From Actinopolyspora saharensis (GTDB taxonomy: Bacteria; Actinomycetota; Actinomycetes; Mycobacteriales; Pseudonocardiaceae): a stretch of DNA of 64,000 nt. Positions 17,260-25,769 of this stretch are shown piece by piece. The stretch is from the NCBI RefSeq assembly GCF_900100925.1, contig NZ_FNKO01000001.1, positions 372,001 to 436,000 on the forward strand, in the 5' to 3' direction. The notes beneath the pieces are model-generated. The model had not been told where the DNA came from and ran no database searches. It was given only the letters and a program-made list of their open reading frames with translations. The position numbers and the translations under genes were made by a program. Every line of letters starts with the position of its first letter. Within the stretch, counting starts at the first letter, position 1.

Positions 17260-18890
17260 CTCCGGTGCTCGACATGCGCGAGGTCTCGATCTCCTACCGC
17301 ACGGGTGGAGAACCGCGGCGGGCCGTCACGGACGTGAGCCTGAGCCTGGAAGCGGGGCGGACGCTCGGGCTGGCCGGGGAGTCCGGCTGCGGGAAGACCA
17401 CGCTGGCCCTGTCGGTGCTGCGGTTGTTGCCGCGCTCGGCGCGCGTGGAGGGCGAGATCCTGCTGGGTGGGCGGGACGTGGGGAAGCTGACCTGGGGCGG
17501 GTTGCGAGCCGTGCGCTGGTCCGGGGCCTCGGTGGTGTTCCAGGGGGCCATGCACGCGCTCAACCCGGTGCGCACCGTGGGCGATCAGATCGCAGAGCCC
17601 GTCCGGCTGCACTCCACCGGGCGGGTTCCCGCCGCGGTGCTGCGCGCGCGGGTCGCCGAGCTGCTGGAGCAGGTGGAGCTCCCCGTCGAGCGCCGTGCCG
17701 CCTACCCGCACGAACTCTCGGGAGGGCAGCGGCAACGGGTGATGATCGCGATGGCGCTGGCCTGCGAGCCGAGCCTGATCATCGCGGACGAGCCCACCAC
17801 CGCGCTCGACGTGGTGGTGCAGTCCCAGATCCTGACGCTGCTGCGGAACTCGGTGGCCCGGTGCGACGTCGCCCTGCTGGTGATCAGCCACGATCTGTCG
17901 GTGCTGGCCAACACCTGCGGGCGGTTGGCCGTGATGTACCAGGGGGAGCTCGTGGAGCAGGGGCCGGCCGAGCGGATCGTCACCAGCCCCGAGCACCGGC
18001 ACACCCGCGAGTTGGCCACCGCGTTCCCGACCGTCGGTGACGTCGCCTCCCGACGTGTCGGGGAGGCGAGCTCGGACAGGGGTGACTCCTCGGGTGGGGT
18101 GGCCGCCCCGGACGGTGCGCTGCTCAGCGCCCGTGGGGTCAGCGTGAGCTTCACCGACGGGGCGCGGGTCCGCACGAGGGCGGTCAGCGACGTCGACCTG
18201 GACGTGTGCGCGGACGAGATAGTCGCCCTGGTGGGACAGTCGGGCTCGGGAAAGACCACGCTGGCCCGTGCGCTGCTGGGACTGCGGCGTCCCGATTCGG
18301 GCGAGGTGAGCTACCTGGGCGCCCCGCTGGCGCGCACGGGTGCCGGGCTGCGCGCTTTCCGCAGGCGGGTTCAGCTGGTGCTGCAGGATCCGACCGGTGC
18401 GCTCAACCCGCGCCACACCGTCTACGAGGCCGTCGCCGAAGGGCTCCGGGTGCACGGGGACGTCGTGAACGAGGGGGAGCGCGTTCGGGGAGCCCTCGAA
18501 GCGGCCGAGCTGCGTCCCGCGGAGGAGTTCCTCGGCCGCTTTCCGCACGAGCTCTCCGGGGGACAGCGCCAGCGGGTGGTGATAGCGGGGGCGCTGGTGC
18601 TCGACCCCGGCGTGCTGGTGGCCGACGAGCCGGTGGCCTCGCTGGACGCCACCGTGCGGGGGGAGATCCTCGAGCTGCTGCTCGGGCTCCGGAGACAGCG
18701 CGGTCTGTCCACGCTGGTGATAACGCACGATCTGGGGCTGGCCTGGAGCATCGCCGACCGCGTGGCCGTGATGCGGGCCGGGGAGGTGGTCGAGCGGGGG
18801 CCCGTGGAACAGGTGCTGACCGCTCCGGGGCACGAGTACACGAAAACCCTGCTCGCGGCCGTTCCCGTGCTCACGCGCACGGCCACCTGA
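17256..18890 (+). CDS. Fused double ATPase of the peptide ABC transporter (DppD-DppF)
   Basis: 544 aa with two complete ABC domains in one chain. Domain 1: GESGCGKTTLA, LSGGQRQRVMIA, LIIADEPTTALDV. Domain 2: GQSGSGKTTLA, LSGGQRQRVVIA, VLVADEPVASLDA. Separate DppD and DppF subunits are normal elsewhere; fusion of this kind is common in actinobacteria. Domain 2 lacks the C-terminal oligopeptide extension with the Fe-S Cys motif seen in many OppF/DppD proteins. The ATG at 17256 overlaps the DppC stop. It powers import through the two permeases. The gene ends beside intergenic repeat copy B. Confidence 0.93.
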   Translation: MTPVLDMREVSISYRTGGEPRRAVTDVSLSLEAGRTLGLAGESGCGKTTLALSVLRLLPRSARVEGEILLGGRDVGKLTWGGLRAVRWSGASVVFQGAMHALNPVRTVGDQIAEPVRLHSTGRVPAAVLRARVAELLEQVELPVERRAAYPHELSGGQRQRVMIAMALACEPSLIIADEPTTALDVVVQSQILTLLRNSVARCDVALLVISHDLSVLANTCGRLAVMYQGELVEQGPAERIVTSPEHRHTRELATAFPTVGDVASRRVGEASSDRGDSSGGVAAPDGALLSARGVSVSFTDGARVRTRAVSDVDLDVCADEIVALVGQSGSGKTTLARALLGLRRPDSGEVSYLGAPLARTGAGLRAFRRRVQLVLQDPTGALNPRHTVYEAVAEGLRVHGDVVNEGERVRGALEAAELRPAEEFLGRFPHELSGGQRQRVVIAGALVLDPGVLVADEPVASLDATVRGEILELLLGLRRQRGLSTLVITHDLGLAWSIADRVAVMRAGEVVERGPVEQVLTAPGHEYTKTLLAAVPVLTRTAT

Positions 18891-18904
18891 GGTGGCTGGC
18901 CGAT

Positions 18905-19201
18905 GGTGGCTACCCGATGTCGGGCACCCGGTTGCGGGCGCCGGCCGGGGTTCCGCCGAGCGAACCGCCACGGCAAGCCGGGCCGTCGACGCAGGTGCTT
19001 GCGAGCCCGGGCAACCGGCACCGGCGAGAAGCCTGTCACCCCAACGCAGGTGCTTACGAGCCTGCGCAGTCCGGCCGACCGCGGGTTCTCTCGTGGTGCT
19101 CTCGCGAGGAAGGCCCGATGTTGTGTAGGCCGCTACCCGATGTCGGGCCTCGCCGGAGCGAGAGCCCGCGAGAGGTTCCGCCAAGCGACCACCCGAGCAA
19201 G
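18905..19201 (+). repeat. Dispersed intergenic repeat, copy B (tandem-like)
   Basis: This fills the 331-base gap 18891-19221. Block 18905-18957 and block 19058-19090 match copy A (8749-8801 and 8839-8871) on the opposite strand. A second, partial unit begins at about 19131 (GCTACCCGATGTCGGGC again, then GAGGTTCCGCC at about 19171). The end 19186-19201 is identical over 16 bases, on the opposite strand, to 50120-50135. Short segments such as CAGGTGCTT-CGAGCC occur twice inside (about 18991 and 19048). Confidence 0.75.
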
Positions 19202-19221
19202 CCGCACCGCTACGAGGAGAC

Positions 19222-19854
19222 TCAGTCCAGGGAGTCAACCAGTGCGGGCCGCTCGGGCCGATCAGCCCGGACCAGCCGATCGGCCACCCGCTCGGGGCGG
19301 GTCCGCTGCGCGTACTCGGAGTAGGCCGGAAGCTGCCACTCGTCCTCGGTGGGCACCTTCCGCCGCAGCACTTTCTCGGACATCCACAGGTGGACGGAGA
19401 AGTCGAAGTCGAGCTGTTTGCCCAGCAGGAACGGTCCCTCGACCAGCACCGCGCCGTTCTCGCCCACCTCGGTGCGGGGTTCGCGGGGCGACCGGTCGCT
19501 GTCCGGGTCCCAGAGCGCGGGCAGCACGCAACCGTCGCCCCCGGCCGCGAGCGGGGCGAGCACCTCCCTGGACAGCCCTGCGAAGTCGAACCAGTCGTGC
19601 AGGAAGACCTCGGGGTCGGTGCGTCCTCTTTCCAGGCGCAGTGAAGCGGGGCGCAGGTAGTCCCAGGTGCTGACGCGCACCGCGCGGCGCCCGCGGGCGC
19701 GCAGCTCCTCCACCAGCGAGTCCGCGAGCTCACGCGTGCCGGTCAGCGGGTGGCCGTCGAGCGCGATCCGGGAACCGAGCGGGCCTGCTACGTGCAGCAG
19801 CTGATCGGCCAGTTCGGTGACCAGCGCTTCGTGGGTGATCGGACGTACGCGCAT
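19222..19854 (-). CDS. Uridine kinase-like P-loop protein with an altered Walker A motif
   Basis: 210 aa. The layout is that of the uridine kinase-like NTPases annotated in many actinobacteria: P-loop region near residue 33, VSTWDYLRPASLRLERG, DPEVFLHDWFDF, ENGAVLVEGPFLLG and FSVHLWMSEKVLRRKV. The P-loop reads DGHPLTGTREL and lacks the Lys of GxxxxGKT, so ATP binding or catalysis may be impaired or changed. ATG at 19854 is chosen as the first in-frame start before this region. It is a stand-alone gene; its substrate is unknown. Confidence 0.75.
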   Translation of the reverse strand: MRVRPITHEALVTELADQLLHVAGPLGSRIALDGHPLTGTRELADSLVEELRARGRRAVRVSTWDYLRPASLRLERGRTDPEVFLHDWFDFAGLSREVLAPLAAGGDGCVLPALWDPDSDRSPREPRTEVGENGAVLVEGPFLLGKQLDFDFSVHLWMSEKVLRRKVPTEDEWQLPAYSEYAQRTRPERVADRLVRADRPERPALVDSLD

Positions 19855-19976
19855 TCTCGGTGTCGGATCGTTTCACGAACGCCCTCGGCCAGGACGTCCC
19901 GGTGGGCGGGGTCGCTGCCGGACCGCGGTTCTCCCGTCCGGGCGCGCTGCGGTGGACAGCGGATCAGCGCAGCGGA

Positions 19977-20924
19977 TCAGCGCAGGGCGGGCCCGGTGAG
20001 GGTGAGTTCGCAGGCGTCGGCGTCCAGTTCGGCCGTGAGCCCGAGCGGAACGCTGAGCTGGCCGTCCCGGTGTCCGAAGCCCAGCTCCCAGGCCACGGGG
20101 ACGCCCAGGTCGCCGAGGAGGTCCGACATCGTCGTGCGGACGCGTTCGAGTGAGCCGCACGCGCGCCAGGAGCCGAGCGCCACCCCGGTCACGTGGTCGA
20201 ACCAGCCCGCCCGGCGAAGCTGGGTGAGGTAGCGGTCGAGCTGGTAGGGCTCCTCGGTGACGTCCTCCAGCAGCGCTATCCCCGGCTCCGGCCGGCGGGG
20301 AGGCGTGGCGGAACCGAGGGTTCCGGCGAGCACGCTGAGGTTGCCCCCGTGGAGCACTCCGGTGGCTCGGCCGCTGCGCAGCGGTTCCGCCCCTGTGCCG
20401 CGCAGGGAGAGCCGCTCCCGCGGTTCGAACAGGATGCTGCGCAGCCGCTCCCGCGCGGTGGCGTCCTCCGTGAACGCGGAGGTGGCGATCATCGGCCCGA
20501 ACAGGGTGACCACGTCGAGCTCGCGGGCGAGGGCTTCGTGCAGCGCCGTCACGTCGCTGGAACCGACCAGCAGTTTGCGCGGTGCCCGGGAGAGGGGTTC
20601 CAGGTCGAGCTCGTCGAGCATCCGCATCGTTCCGTAGCCACCGCGCGCGCAGAGCACGGCGGAGATCTCCGGATGGCACCAGGCCCAGATCAGGTCGGCG
20701 GCCCGATCCCGGTCCAGCCCCGCGAGGTAGTTCAGCCGGGGGTGGCGGTCCAGGACGTGCTCGCCGATCAGGACCCGCAGCCCCCAGGACTCGAGCTCGG
20801 CCACCCCGGCTCGCAGCTGTTCGGCGGGTACGGGGCCTGCTGGGGCCACCACGGCGACCGTGTCCCCCGGGCGGAGTCCGCGGGGGCGGGTGCTGTCCGA
20901 CGTGCTGATCGACATGTGCTCCAT
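19977..20924 (-). CDS. LD-carboxypeptidase (peptidase family S66)
   Basis: About 315 aa from the ATG at 20924; in-frame starts also exist at 20975 and 20915, and none has a strong ribosome site. Family S66 marks are RPGDTVAVVAPAGPV at the N-terminus, CARGGYGTMRMLDELD, the nucleophile segment LVGSSDVTALHEAL, GGNLSVLAGTLG and a late FGHRDGQLSVPLG with the catalytic His. S66 enzymes cut the L-D bond of muropeptides during peptidoglycan recycling, or degrade microcin C (MccF). The substrate cannot be told apart by sequence here. It lies 122 bases upstream of the uridine kinase-like gene on the same strand. Confidence 0.9.
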   Translation of the reverse strand: MEHMSISTSDSTRPRGLRPGDTVAVVAPAGPVPAEQLRAGVAELESWGLRVLIGEHVLDRHPRLNYLAGLDRDRAADLIWAWCHPEISAVLCARGGYGTMRMLDELDLEPLSRAPRKLLVGSSDVTALHEALARELDVVTLFGPMIATSAFTEDATARERLRSILFEPRERLSLRGTGAEPLRSGRATGVLHGGNLSVLAGTLGSATPPRRPEPGIALLEDVTEEPYQLDRYLTQLRRAGWFDHVTGVALGSWRACGSLERVRTTMSDLLGDLGVPVAWELGFGHRDGQLSVPLGLTAELDADACELTLTGPALR

Positions 20925-21184
20925 GGTGGCCGCGTCGCGACGGGAACGGGAGGCCGTCGGGGCCTGGTTGAACACTTTTGGTCAATTTTGGTCACCCCCG
21001 GTGATTCCGATACCCTGCGGGGAGAGGTGTTCGCCGGGGGCGAACACGCGGTGCGCGGGCTCGAAGTCCCAGGTGGAGCCGGATTTCCCTGTTCGAGAAG
21101 CTCCTTACCAGGCAAGATCTCGTCGAACATCATGGGGGCGGGGCTGCATGTTCCGAGCGAGGGTGGCTTAGTGTCGAGGGTGTC

Positions 21185-21751
21185 ATGGCTCGTGTCATCC
21201 ACGTATTCCGTCAGCCCGATCGTTTCATCGTCGGAACGGTTGGAGAGCCCGGCGAGCGCACTTTCTATCTGCAGGCCACCGAGGACTTGCGGACGGTGAG
21301 CGTTCAGCTGGAAAAGCAGCAGGTCTCGGTGCTGACCGAACGCATCGATGCGCTGTTGGAAGAGGTGCAGCGCCGGTTCGACACCGAGCTGCCCACCGAA
21401 CCGCCGGAGGAGCTCGTCGACTCCGGGCCGCTCGAAGTCCCCGTGGAGGAGGAGTTCCGGGTCGGCACCATGGGACTCGGCTGGGACGCGGAGACCGAAG
21501 CGGTGGTGGTGGAGCTGCTGGCCGTCACCGAGGAAGAGGTGGACGAGTCGGTGGTGCTCGACGACACCGAGGAGGGGCCCGACGCGGTCCGGGTGTTCCT
21601 CAGCGCCGCGTACGCTCGCGCCTTCGCGGAACGTGCCCAGCGAGTTATCGAAGCCGGACGCAAGCCGTGCCCGTTGTGCTCGGAGCCGCTCGACCCGAAC
21701 GGTCACATCTGCCCGCGGCAGAACGGGTATCGGCGTTCCGAGGAGGAGTAG
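21185..21751 (+). CDS. DUF3090 family protein with C-terminal zinc-ribbon-like motif
   Basis: 188 aa. Begins MARVIHVFRQPDRF, the typical DUF3090 N-terminus, with an acidic middle part and a C-terminal KPCPLCSEPLDPNGHICPRQ in which Cys and His residues probably bind zinc. The function is unknown. The pair DUF3090-SCO1664 family is conserved next to mshC in actinobacteria, as here. A TAGTGT at 21169-21174 is a possible -10 box. The next gene starts 6 bases after the stop. Confidence 0.88.
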   Translation: MARVIHVFRQPDRFIVGTVGEPGERTFYLQATEDLRTVSVQLEKQQVSVLTERIDALLEEVQRRFDTELPTEPPEELVDSGPLEVPVEEEFRVGTMGLGWDAETEAVVVELLAVTEEEVDESVVLDDTEEGPDAVRVFLSAAYARAFAERAQRVIEAGRKPCPLCSEPLDPNGHICPRQNGYRRSEEE

Positions 21752-21757
21752 TCGACC

Positions 21758-22555
21758 GTGCTCTCCGACGACGTCGCCACCGACCTGCTGACCAACGGGC
21801 GGATCGAGGTTCGGGGACGACTGGTCGAGGCATCCAACGCGACTCTGTTCTGCTCCGTCGAGCACGACGGGGTGAGCGCGGACTGCGTTTACAAGCCGGT
21901 GCGCGGTGAGCGGCCGCTGTGGGACTTCCCCGACGGCACGCTGGCCGGTCGCGAGGTCGCCGCTTACCTGCTTTCCGAGGAGGGCGGGTGGCACCTGGTT
22001 CCCCCGACGGTCTGGCGCGCCGACGGCCCCTTCGGGGCGGGCATGCTGCAGCTCTGGGTGAACACCGAGCAGGAGGACTCCGGGCTCGTGGACGTCCTCT
22101 CCCCGGAGGACGTCCCGCACGACTGGCTGACCGTGCTGCACGCCCAGGACGAGCGGGGCGCGCCGTTGGTGCTGGCCCACGCCGATCACGCGGAGCTGCG
22201 TCGGTTGGCCGTGCTCGACGTGGTGCTCAACAACGCCGACCGCAAGGGCGGGCACGTGCTCCGCACCCCGCGGGGCGAGGTGTTCGGCATCGACCACGGC
22301 GTGAGTCTCAACGCGGACGACAAGCTGCGCACGGTGCTGTGGGGCTGGTTGGGCCGTGAGCTGGACGAGTCCGCGGTGGAGCGGCTCACCGGGCTGCGCA
22401 AGCGGTTGGACGGGTCGTTCGCCGCAGCGCTGGCCGAGTACGTGACCCCCAAGGAGATCCAGGCGGTGGCCGACAGGATCGACCGGTTGCTGCAGCAGGG
22501 CGTGCTGCCCGCGCCGTCCGGTGAGTGGCCCGCCATTCCCTGGCCTCCCTTCTGA
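21758..22555 (+). CDS. SCO1664 family protein (PI3/PI4-kinase-like fold)
   Basis: 265 aa, GTG start 6 bases after DUF3090. Kinase-like marks are VLNNADRKGGHVL (about residue 155), with the catalytic Asp and Asn, and VFGIDHGVSLN (about residue 175), with the metal-binding Asp, as in PI3/PI4-kinase and HipA-like folds. Upstream, DCVYKPVRGE supplies a probable ATP-binding Lys. The substrate is unknown. The conserved pairing with DUF3090 and nearby mshC suggests a linked, still undefined role. Confidence 0.88.
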   Translation: MLSDDVATDLLTNGRIEVRGRLVEASNATLFCSVEHDGVSADCVYKPVRGERPLWDFPDGTLAGREVAAYLLSEEGGWHLVPPTVWRADGPFGAGMLQLWVNTEQEDSGLVDVLSPEDVPHDWLTVLHAQDERGAPLVLAHADHAELRRLAVLDVVLNNADRKGGHVLRTPRGEVFGIDHGVSLNADDKLRTVLWGWLGRELDESAVERLTGLRKRLDGSFAAALAEYVTPKEIQAVADRIDRLLQQGVLPAPSGEWPAIPWPPF

Positions 22556-22732
22556 CGGCGAAACTCCGCCGAGCGGTCCCCGGCGCCCCGGAGCGCGCTG
22601 ACTCGCCCGGGAGGCCCGCGGCGCGCTCTCAACCGATGGAGCGCTACGAGAACGGGCCCGCGCGTGGCAGTCTCGTGTCCTGCACGTCGTAACCGCGTGC
22701 CGGTTTCCCGGGCAGTTCGGAGGCGGGGCTAC

Positions 22733-23707
22733 ATGGTGATCCGGTTCCAGCGTCGTCGTTCCTTCGCGGATCGGTTGGACGGTCCGCTGCCGACGGTGCG
22801 CGACGTGCTGCGCTTCATGTGGAGGGGGGCGCCGCGCAGGACGGTGCTGGACCGCAGGCTCGTCCCGCTGCACGATGGGCCGCTGCCCGGGATCGAGCCG
22901 CACGACGTCGCCGCGACCTGGATCGGGCACGCCACCTTCCTGCTGCGGGCGGCCGGGTGCCGGGTGGTCACCGACCCGGTGTGGTCCACGCGCATCCCCG
23001 GGGTGTCGCCCAGGCTGAGCCCGCCGGGGCTCGCCCTCGGCAGGCTGCTTCCCGTGGACGCGGTGCTGATCAGCCACAACCACTACGACCACCTGGACGC
23101 GGCGACGCTGGCCCGGTTCCCCCGCAGCACCCCCGTGCTCGTTCCGCTGGGGCTGGGGAACTGGTTCACCAGGCGCGGGTTCACCGACGTCCGGGAGCTC
23201 GACTGGTGGGACTCCACCGAGCTCGGTCCGCTCCGCTTCGACTTCGTCCCGGCCCGGCACTGGAGCAGACGCGGGGTGTGGGACTTCTGCCGGAGCCTGT
23301 GGGGTGGTTGGGTCGTCACGGTTCCGGACGGTCGGAGGCTGTACCACGCGGGGGACACCGGTTACGGACCGTTCCTCGCGGAGATCGGACGCAGGTTCCC
23401 GGGCATCGAGCTGGCCATGCTGCCCATAGGCGCGTACCACCCTCCGAGCGTGATGCGCTCGGTGCACCTGACCCCGGAGGACGCCGTGGCCGCGGCCGCG
23501 GACACCGGAGCGGTCAGGCTGGCCGGGATGCACTGGGCCACCTTCCCGTTGACCGGGGAACCGGTTCTCCAACCGTGGGAGCGGCTGCGCGCGGCGTGGT
23601 TCGCCGCGGGAGGGAGCGGGGAACTGCTGTGGGACCTGGCGGTGGGCGAGACCCGGGTTCTGCCGGGTGCGCGCTCCCGCGCCGGAAGAATCGCTCGGAC
23701 GGAGTAA
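22733..23707 (+). CDS. MBL-fold metallo-hydrolase (NAPE-PLD/UlaG-like)
   Basis: 324 aa from the ATG at 22733, preceded by GGAGG with 9-base spacing. Metal ligands are visible: IGHATFLL, SHNHYDHLD (HxHxDH), HAGDTGYG and, at the end, GMHWATFPL. The overall pattern, including ARHWSRRG and MLPIGAYHP, is that of the NAPE-phospholipase D-like branch. The substrate is unknown; membrane phosphodiester or lactone substrates are plausible. It stands between the DUF3090/SCO1664 pair and mshC on the same strand. Confidence 0.88.
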   Translation: MVIRFQRRRSFADRLDGPLPTVRDVLRFMWRGAPRRTVLDRRLVPLHDGPLPGIEPHDVAATWIGHATFLLRAAGCRVVTDPVWSTRIPGVSPRLSPPGLALGRLLPVDAVLISHNHYDHLDAATLARFPRSTPVLVPLGLGNWFTRRGFTDVRELDWWDSTELGPLRFDFVPARHWSRRGVWDFCRSLWGGWVVTVPDGRRLYHAGDTGYGPFLAEIGRRFPGIELAMLPIGAYHPPSVMRSVHLTPEDAVAAAADTGAVRLAGMHWATFPLTGEPVLQPWERLRAAWFAAGGSGELLWDLAVGETRVLPGARSRAGRIARTE

Positions 23708-23769
23708 CGCGGGATGTGGGGAGGAGCTCGTATCTCGTGGCCCGCGACGGCTCGCCGCGGCACGACGGC

Positions 23770-23775
23770 TAGGGT
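23770..23775 (+). promoter_or_regulatory. Putative -10 box of a leaderless mshC transcript
   Basis: TAGGGT ends 7 bases before the ATG of mshC and no ribosome binding site precedes that ATG. Confidence 0.45.
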
Positions 23776-23782
23776 CGGACAC

Positions 23783-25024
23783 ATGCAACCCTGGTCCTCG
23801 GTTTCCGTTCCCAGCCTGCCCGGCAGGGCTCACCCGTTACGTCTGTTCGACACCGCGACCGGGGAGATCAGACCGGTCGGTGCGGGGCCACGGGTGGGCA
23901 TGTACGTGTGCGGCATAACCCCCTACGACGCCACGCACCTGGGGCACGCGGCCACGTACATCGCTTACGACCTGGTGCACCGCGTGTGGCTGGACAACGG
24001 TCACGACGTGCACTACGTGCAGAACGTCACCGATATCGACGATCCGCTGCTGGAGCGCGCCGAGCACGACAACGAGGACTGGATCGTGCTCGGGATGCGG
24101 GAGACGGCCCTGTTCCGGGAGGACATGGCCGCGCTGCGGGTGCTTCCCCCGCGGGACTTCGTCGGCGCGGTCGAATCGATACCGGAGATCGAGCAGGCCG
24201 TGACCGAGCTGCTCGCCTCGGGCGCTGCGTACCGGGTCGACGACGAGTACCCGGACATCTACTTCCGGCACGACGCCACGGGGCGGCTCGGGTACGAGTC
24301 GCGGTACAGCGCGGACGAGATGGCCGAGGTGTTCCCCGAGCGGGGCGGCGATCCGGACCGCCCGGGCAAGAAGCACCCGCTGGACGCGCTGCTGTGGCGG
24401 ATGGCCCGGCCGAACGAGCCCTCCTGGGACTCGGAGGAGCTCGGCGCGGGCAGGCCCGGCTGGCACCTGGAGTGCTCGGTGATCGCGCTCAACCGGCTGG
24501 GCATCGGCTTCGACCTGCAGGGCGGCGGGTCCGATCTGGCGTTCCCGCACCACGAGTTCAGTGCGGCCCACGCCGAGGCGCTGACGGAGCAGCACCCGTT
24601 CGCGCAGCACTACTCCCACGCCGGGATGGTCGGGCTGGACGGGGAGAAGATGTCCAAGTCCAAGGGCAACCTGGTGTTCGTCTCCAGGCTGCGCGGTGAT
24701 CGGGTCGACCCGATGGCCATCAGGCTGGCCCTGCTGAGCGGCCATTACCGGCAGACCCGTTCCTGGAACGCCGATCTGCTCACCAGCGGGGCAGCCAGGC
24801 TGGCGCGCTGGCGCCGGGCAGTATCCCTCGATCGGGGGCCGGATCCGGCGGAGACCCTGGACCGCGTGCGGGAGCGCCTCGGCGACGACCTGGACTCGGA
24901 GGGGGCGTTGCGTGCCGTCGACGAGTGGGTCGAGCGGGCCCTCACCGAGAACGGGGCTTCCGAGGAGGGGGCGCCCGCGGTGATCAGGAACGCGGTGGAC
25001 GCGTTGCTCGGCGTGGCTTTGTAA
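23783..25024 (+). CDS. mshC: Cysteine:1D-myo-inosityl 2-amino-2-deoxy-alpha-D-glucopyranoside ligase
   Basis: 413 aa. A class I cysteinyl-tRNA synthetase-like fold: [19 protein letters not shown] (HIGH-type motif and zinc Cys), [12 protein letters not shown] (second zinc Cys), FPHHEFS and KMSKSKGN. It lacks the tRNA-binding C-terminal domain of CysS and has the MshC-type N-terminus (MQPWSS...), so it is the mycothiol enzyme that joins cysteine to GlcN-Ins with ATP. Mycothiol is the main thiol of actinobacteria. The start at 23783 fits the -10 box directly before it. A hairpin follows at 25047. Confidence 0.95.
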   Translation: MQPWSSVSVPSLPGRAHPLRLFDTATGEIRPVGAGPRVGMYVCGITPYDATHLGHAATYIAYDLVHRVWLDNGHDVHYVQNVTDIDDPLLERAEHDNEDWIVLGMRETALFREDMAALRVLPPRDFVGAVESIPEIEQAVTELLASGAAYRVDDEYPDIYFRHDATGRLGYESRYSADEMAEVFPERGGDPDRPGKKHPLDALLWRMARPNEPSWDSEELGAGRPGWHLECSVIALNRLGIGFDLQGGGSDLAFPHHEFSAAHAEALTEQHPFAQHYSHAGMVGLDGEKMSKSKGNLVFVSRLRGDRVDPMAIRLALLSGHYRQTRSWNADLLTSGAARLARWRRAVSLDRGPDPAETLDRVRERLGDDLDSEGALRAVDEWVERALTENGASEEGAPAVIRNAVDALLGVAL

Positions 25025-25046
25025 GTCGCGGTTCCGGCCCGGGGCT

Positions 25047-25070
25047 CCCCGCCCCGCGACGGGGGCGGGG
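25047..25070 (+). terminator. Hairpin terminator after mshC
   Basis: Perfect 9-bp stem (25047-25055 with 25062-25070), all G-C, and a 6-base loop; 22 bases after the mshC stop. Confidence 0.55.
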
Positions 25071-25769
25071 CCTGCCGCGGGATCGGGACCGCCCGAGCTC
25101 GGACAGCGGGCGAGCAACCGCACGATGCCGACGTGCGCCTCCACGCGAGAGCGCGCTGCGGGGAACCCGCTGTCGTTCCGTCGAGCAGTGGCTCGTTTTT
25201 CGACAGCTTCTCGCGCTGAAAACACCAAGCCGGGGTTGGCACAACACGCCAGAAAGCATCGTCGAGCAGGGTTTTCGCCCAGCCGGAGCGCGAGCCTGAA
25301 TTGCTCGTCGCCTCGGGGTTCCTTCGCGCCGGGATGCTCGTTTCCCCGGGACGCCGGGAATGTGCTCGGTGGCTACGCTCGTCTCGTCGTGCTCGGGGGC
25401 AGCCTGCCACTTCCCGGGACCTGCCCATCCGAGCGATCGGTTACGCGCAGTGTCGACTGCGATCTCCTGGCGCGCCGATGCTGCATCCATCGTGCACGTA
25501 CAGTGTCCTATCTGTCCGCGGTGGAGCGCTTCCGCCCTTGATGCGGACGAATGAGTTGGATTAATCTCCCGGCGAACGAATTGATGCGGGCACACGGCGA
25601 GGTCCTCGGGTGGGAGGAACTTCGCGGAAACGAATCATTCGTTCGTCAATCACCATTCATGTTCGCGGCAGGGGCATCGTAGACTCCCCGTGATCGATCT
25701 GATTGGATCTCGTGGCATGAGTCCGCACGAAGCCCGGATCGTTGATACGCGCTTTGGTTGCGAGGTGGG
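25071..25769. other. Long intergenic region before the conservon
   Basis: About 700 bases without a supported gene; open frames here have no recognisable motif and odd composition (rich in Ser, Arg and Cys). The last 200 bases are relatively AT-rich. TAGACT at 25680-25685 is a possible -10 box for the conservon, which would give a leader of about 75 bases. Confidence 0.4.

Noticed and set aside
22186..23833. Very long minus-strand open frame across SCO1664, MBL and mshC
   Set aside because: Composition is that of an antisense shadow and it crosses three well-supported plus-strand genes.
24984..25595. Open minus-strand frame of about 200 codons in the intergenic region before the conservon
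   Set aside because: No recognisable motif, odd Ser/Arg/Cys-rich composition, and it overlaps the end of mshC antisense.
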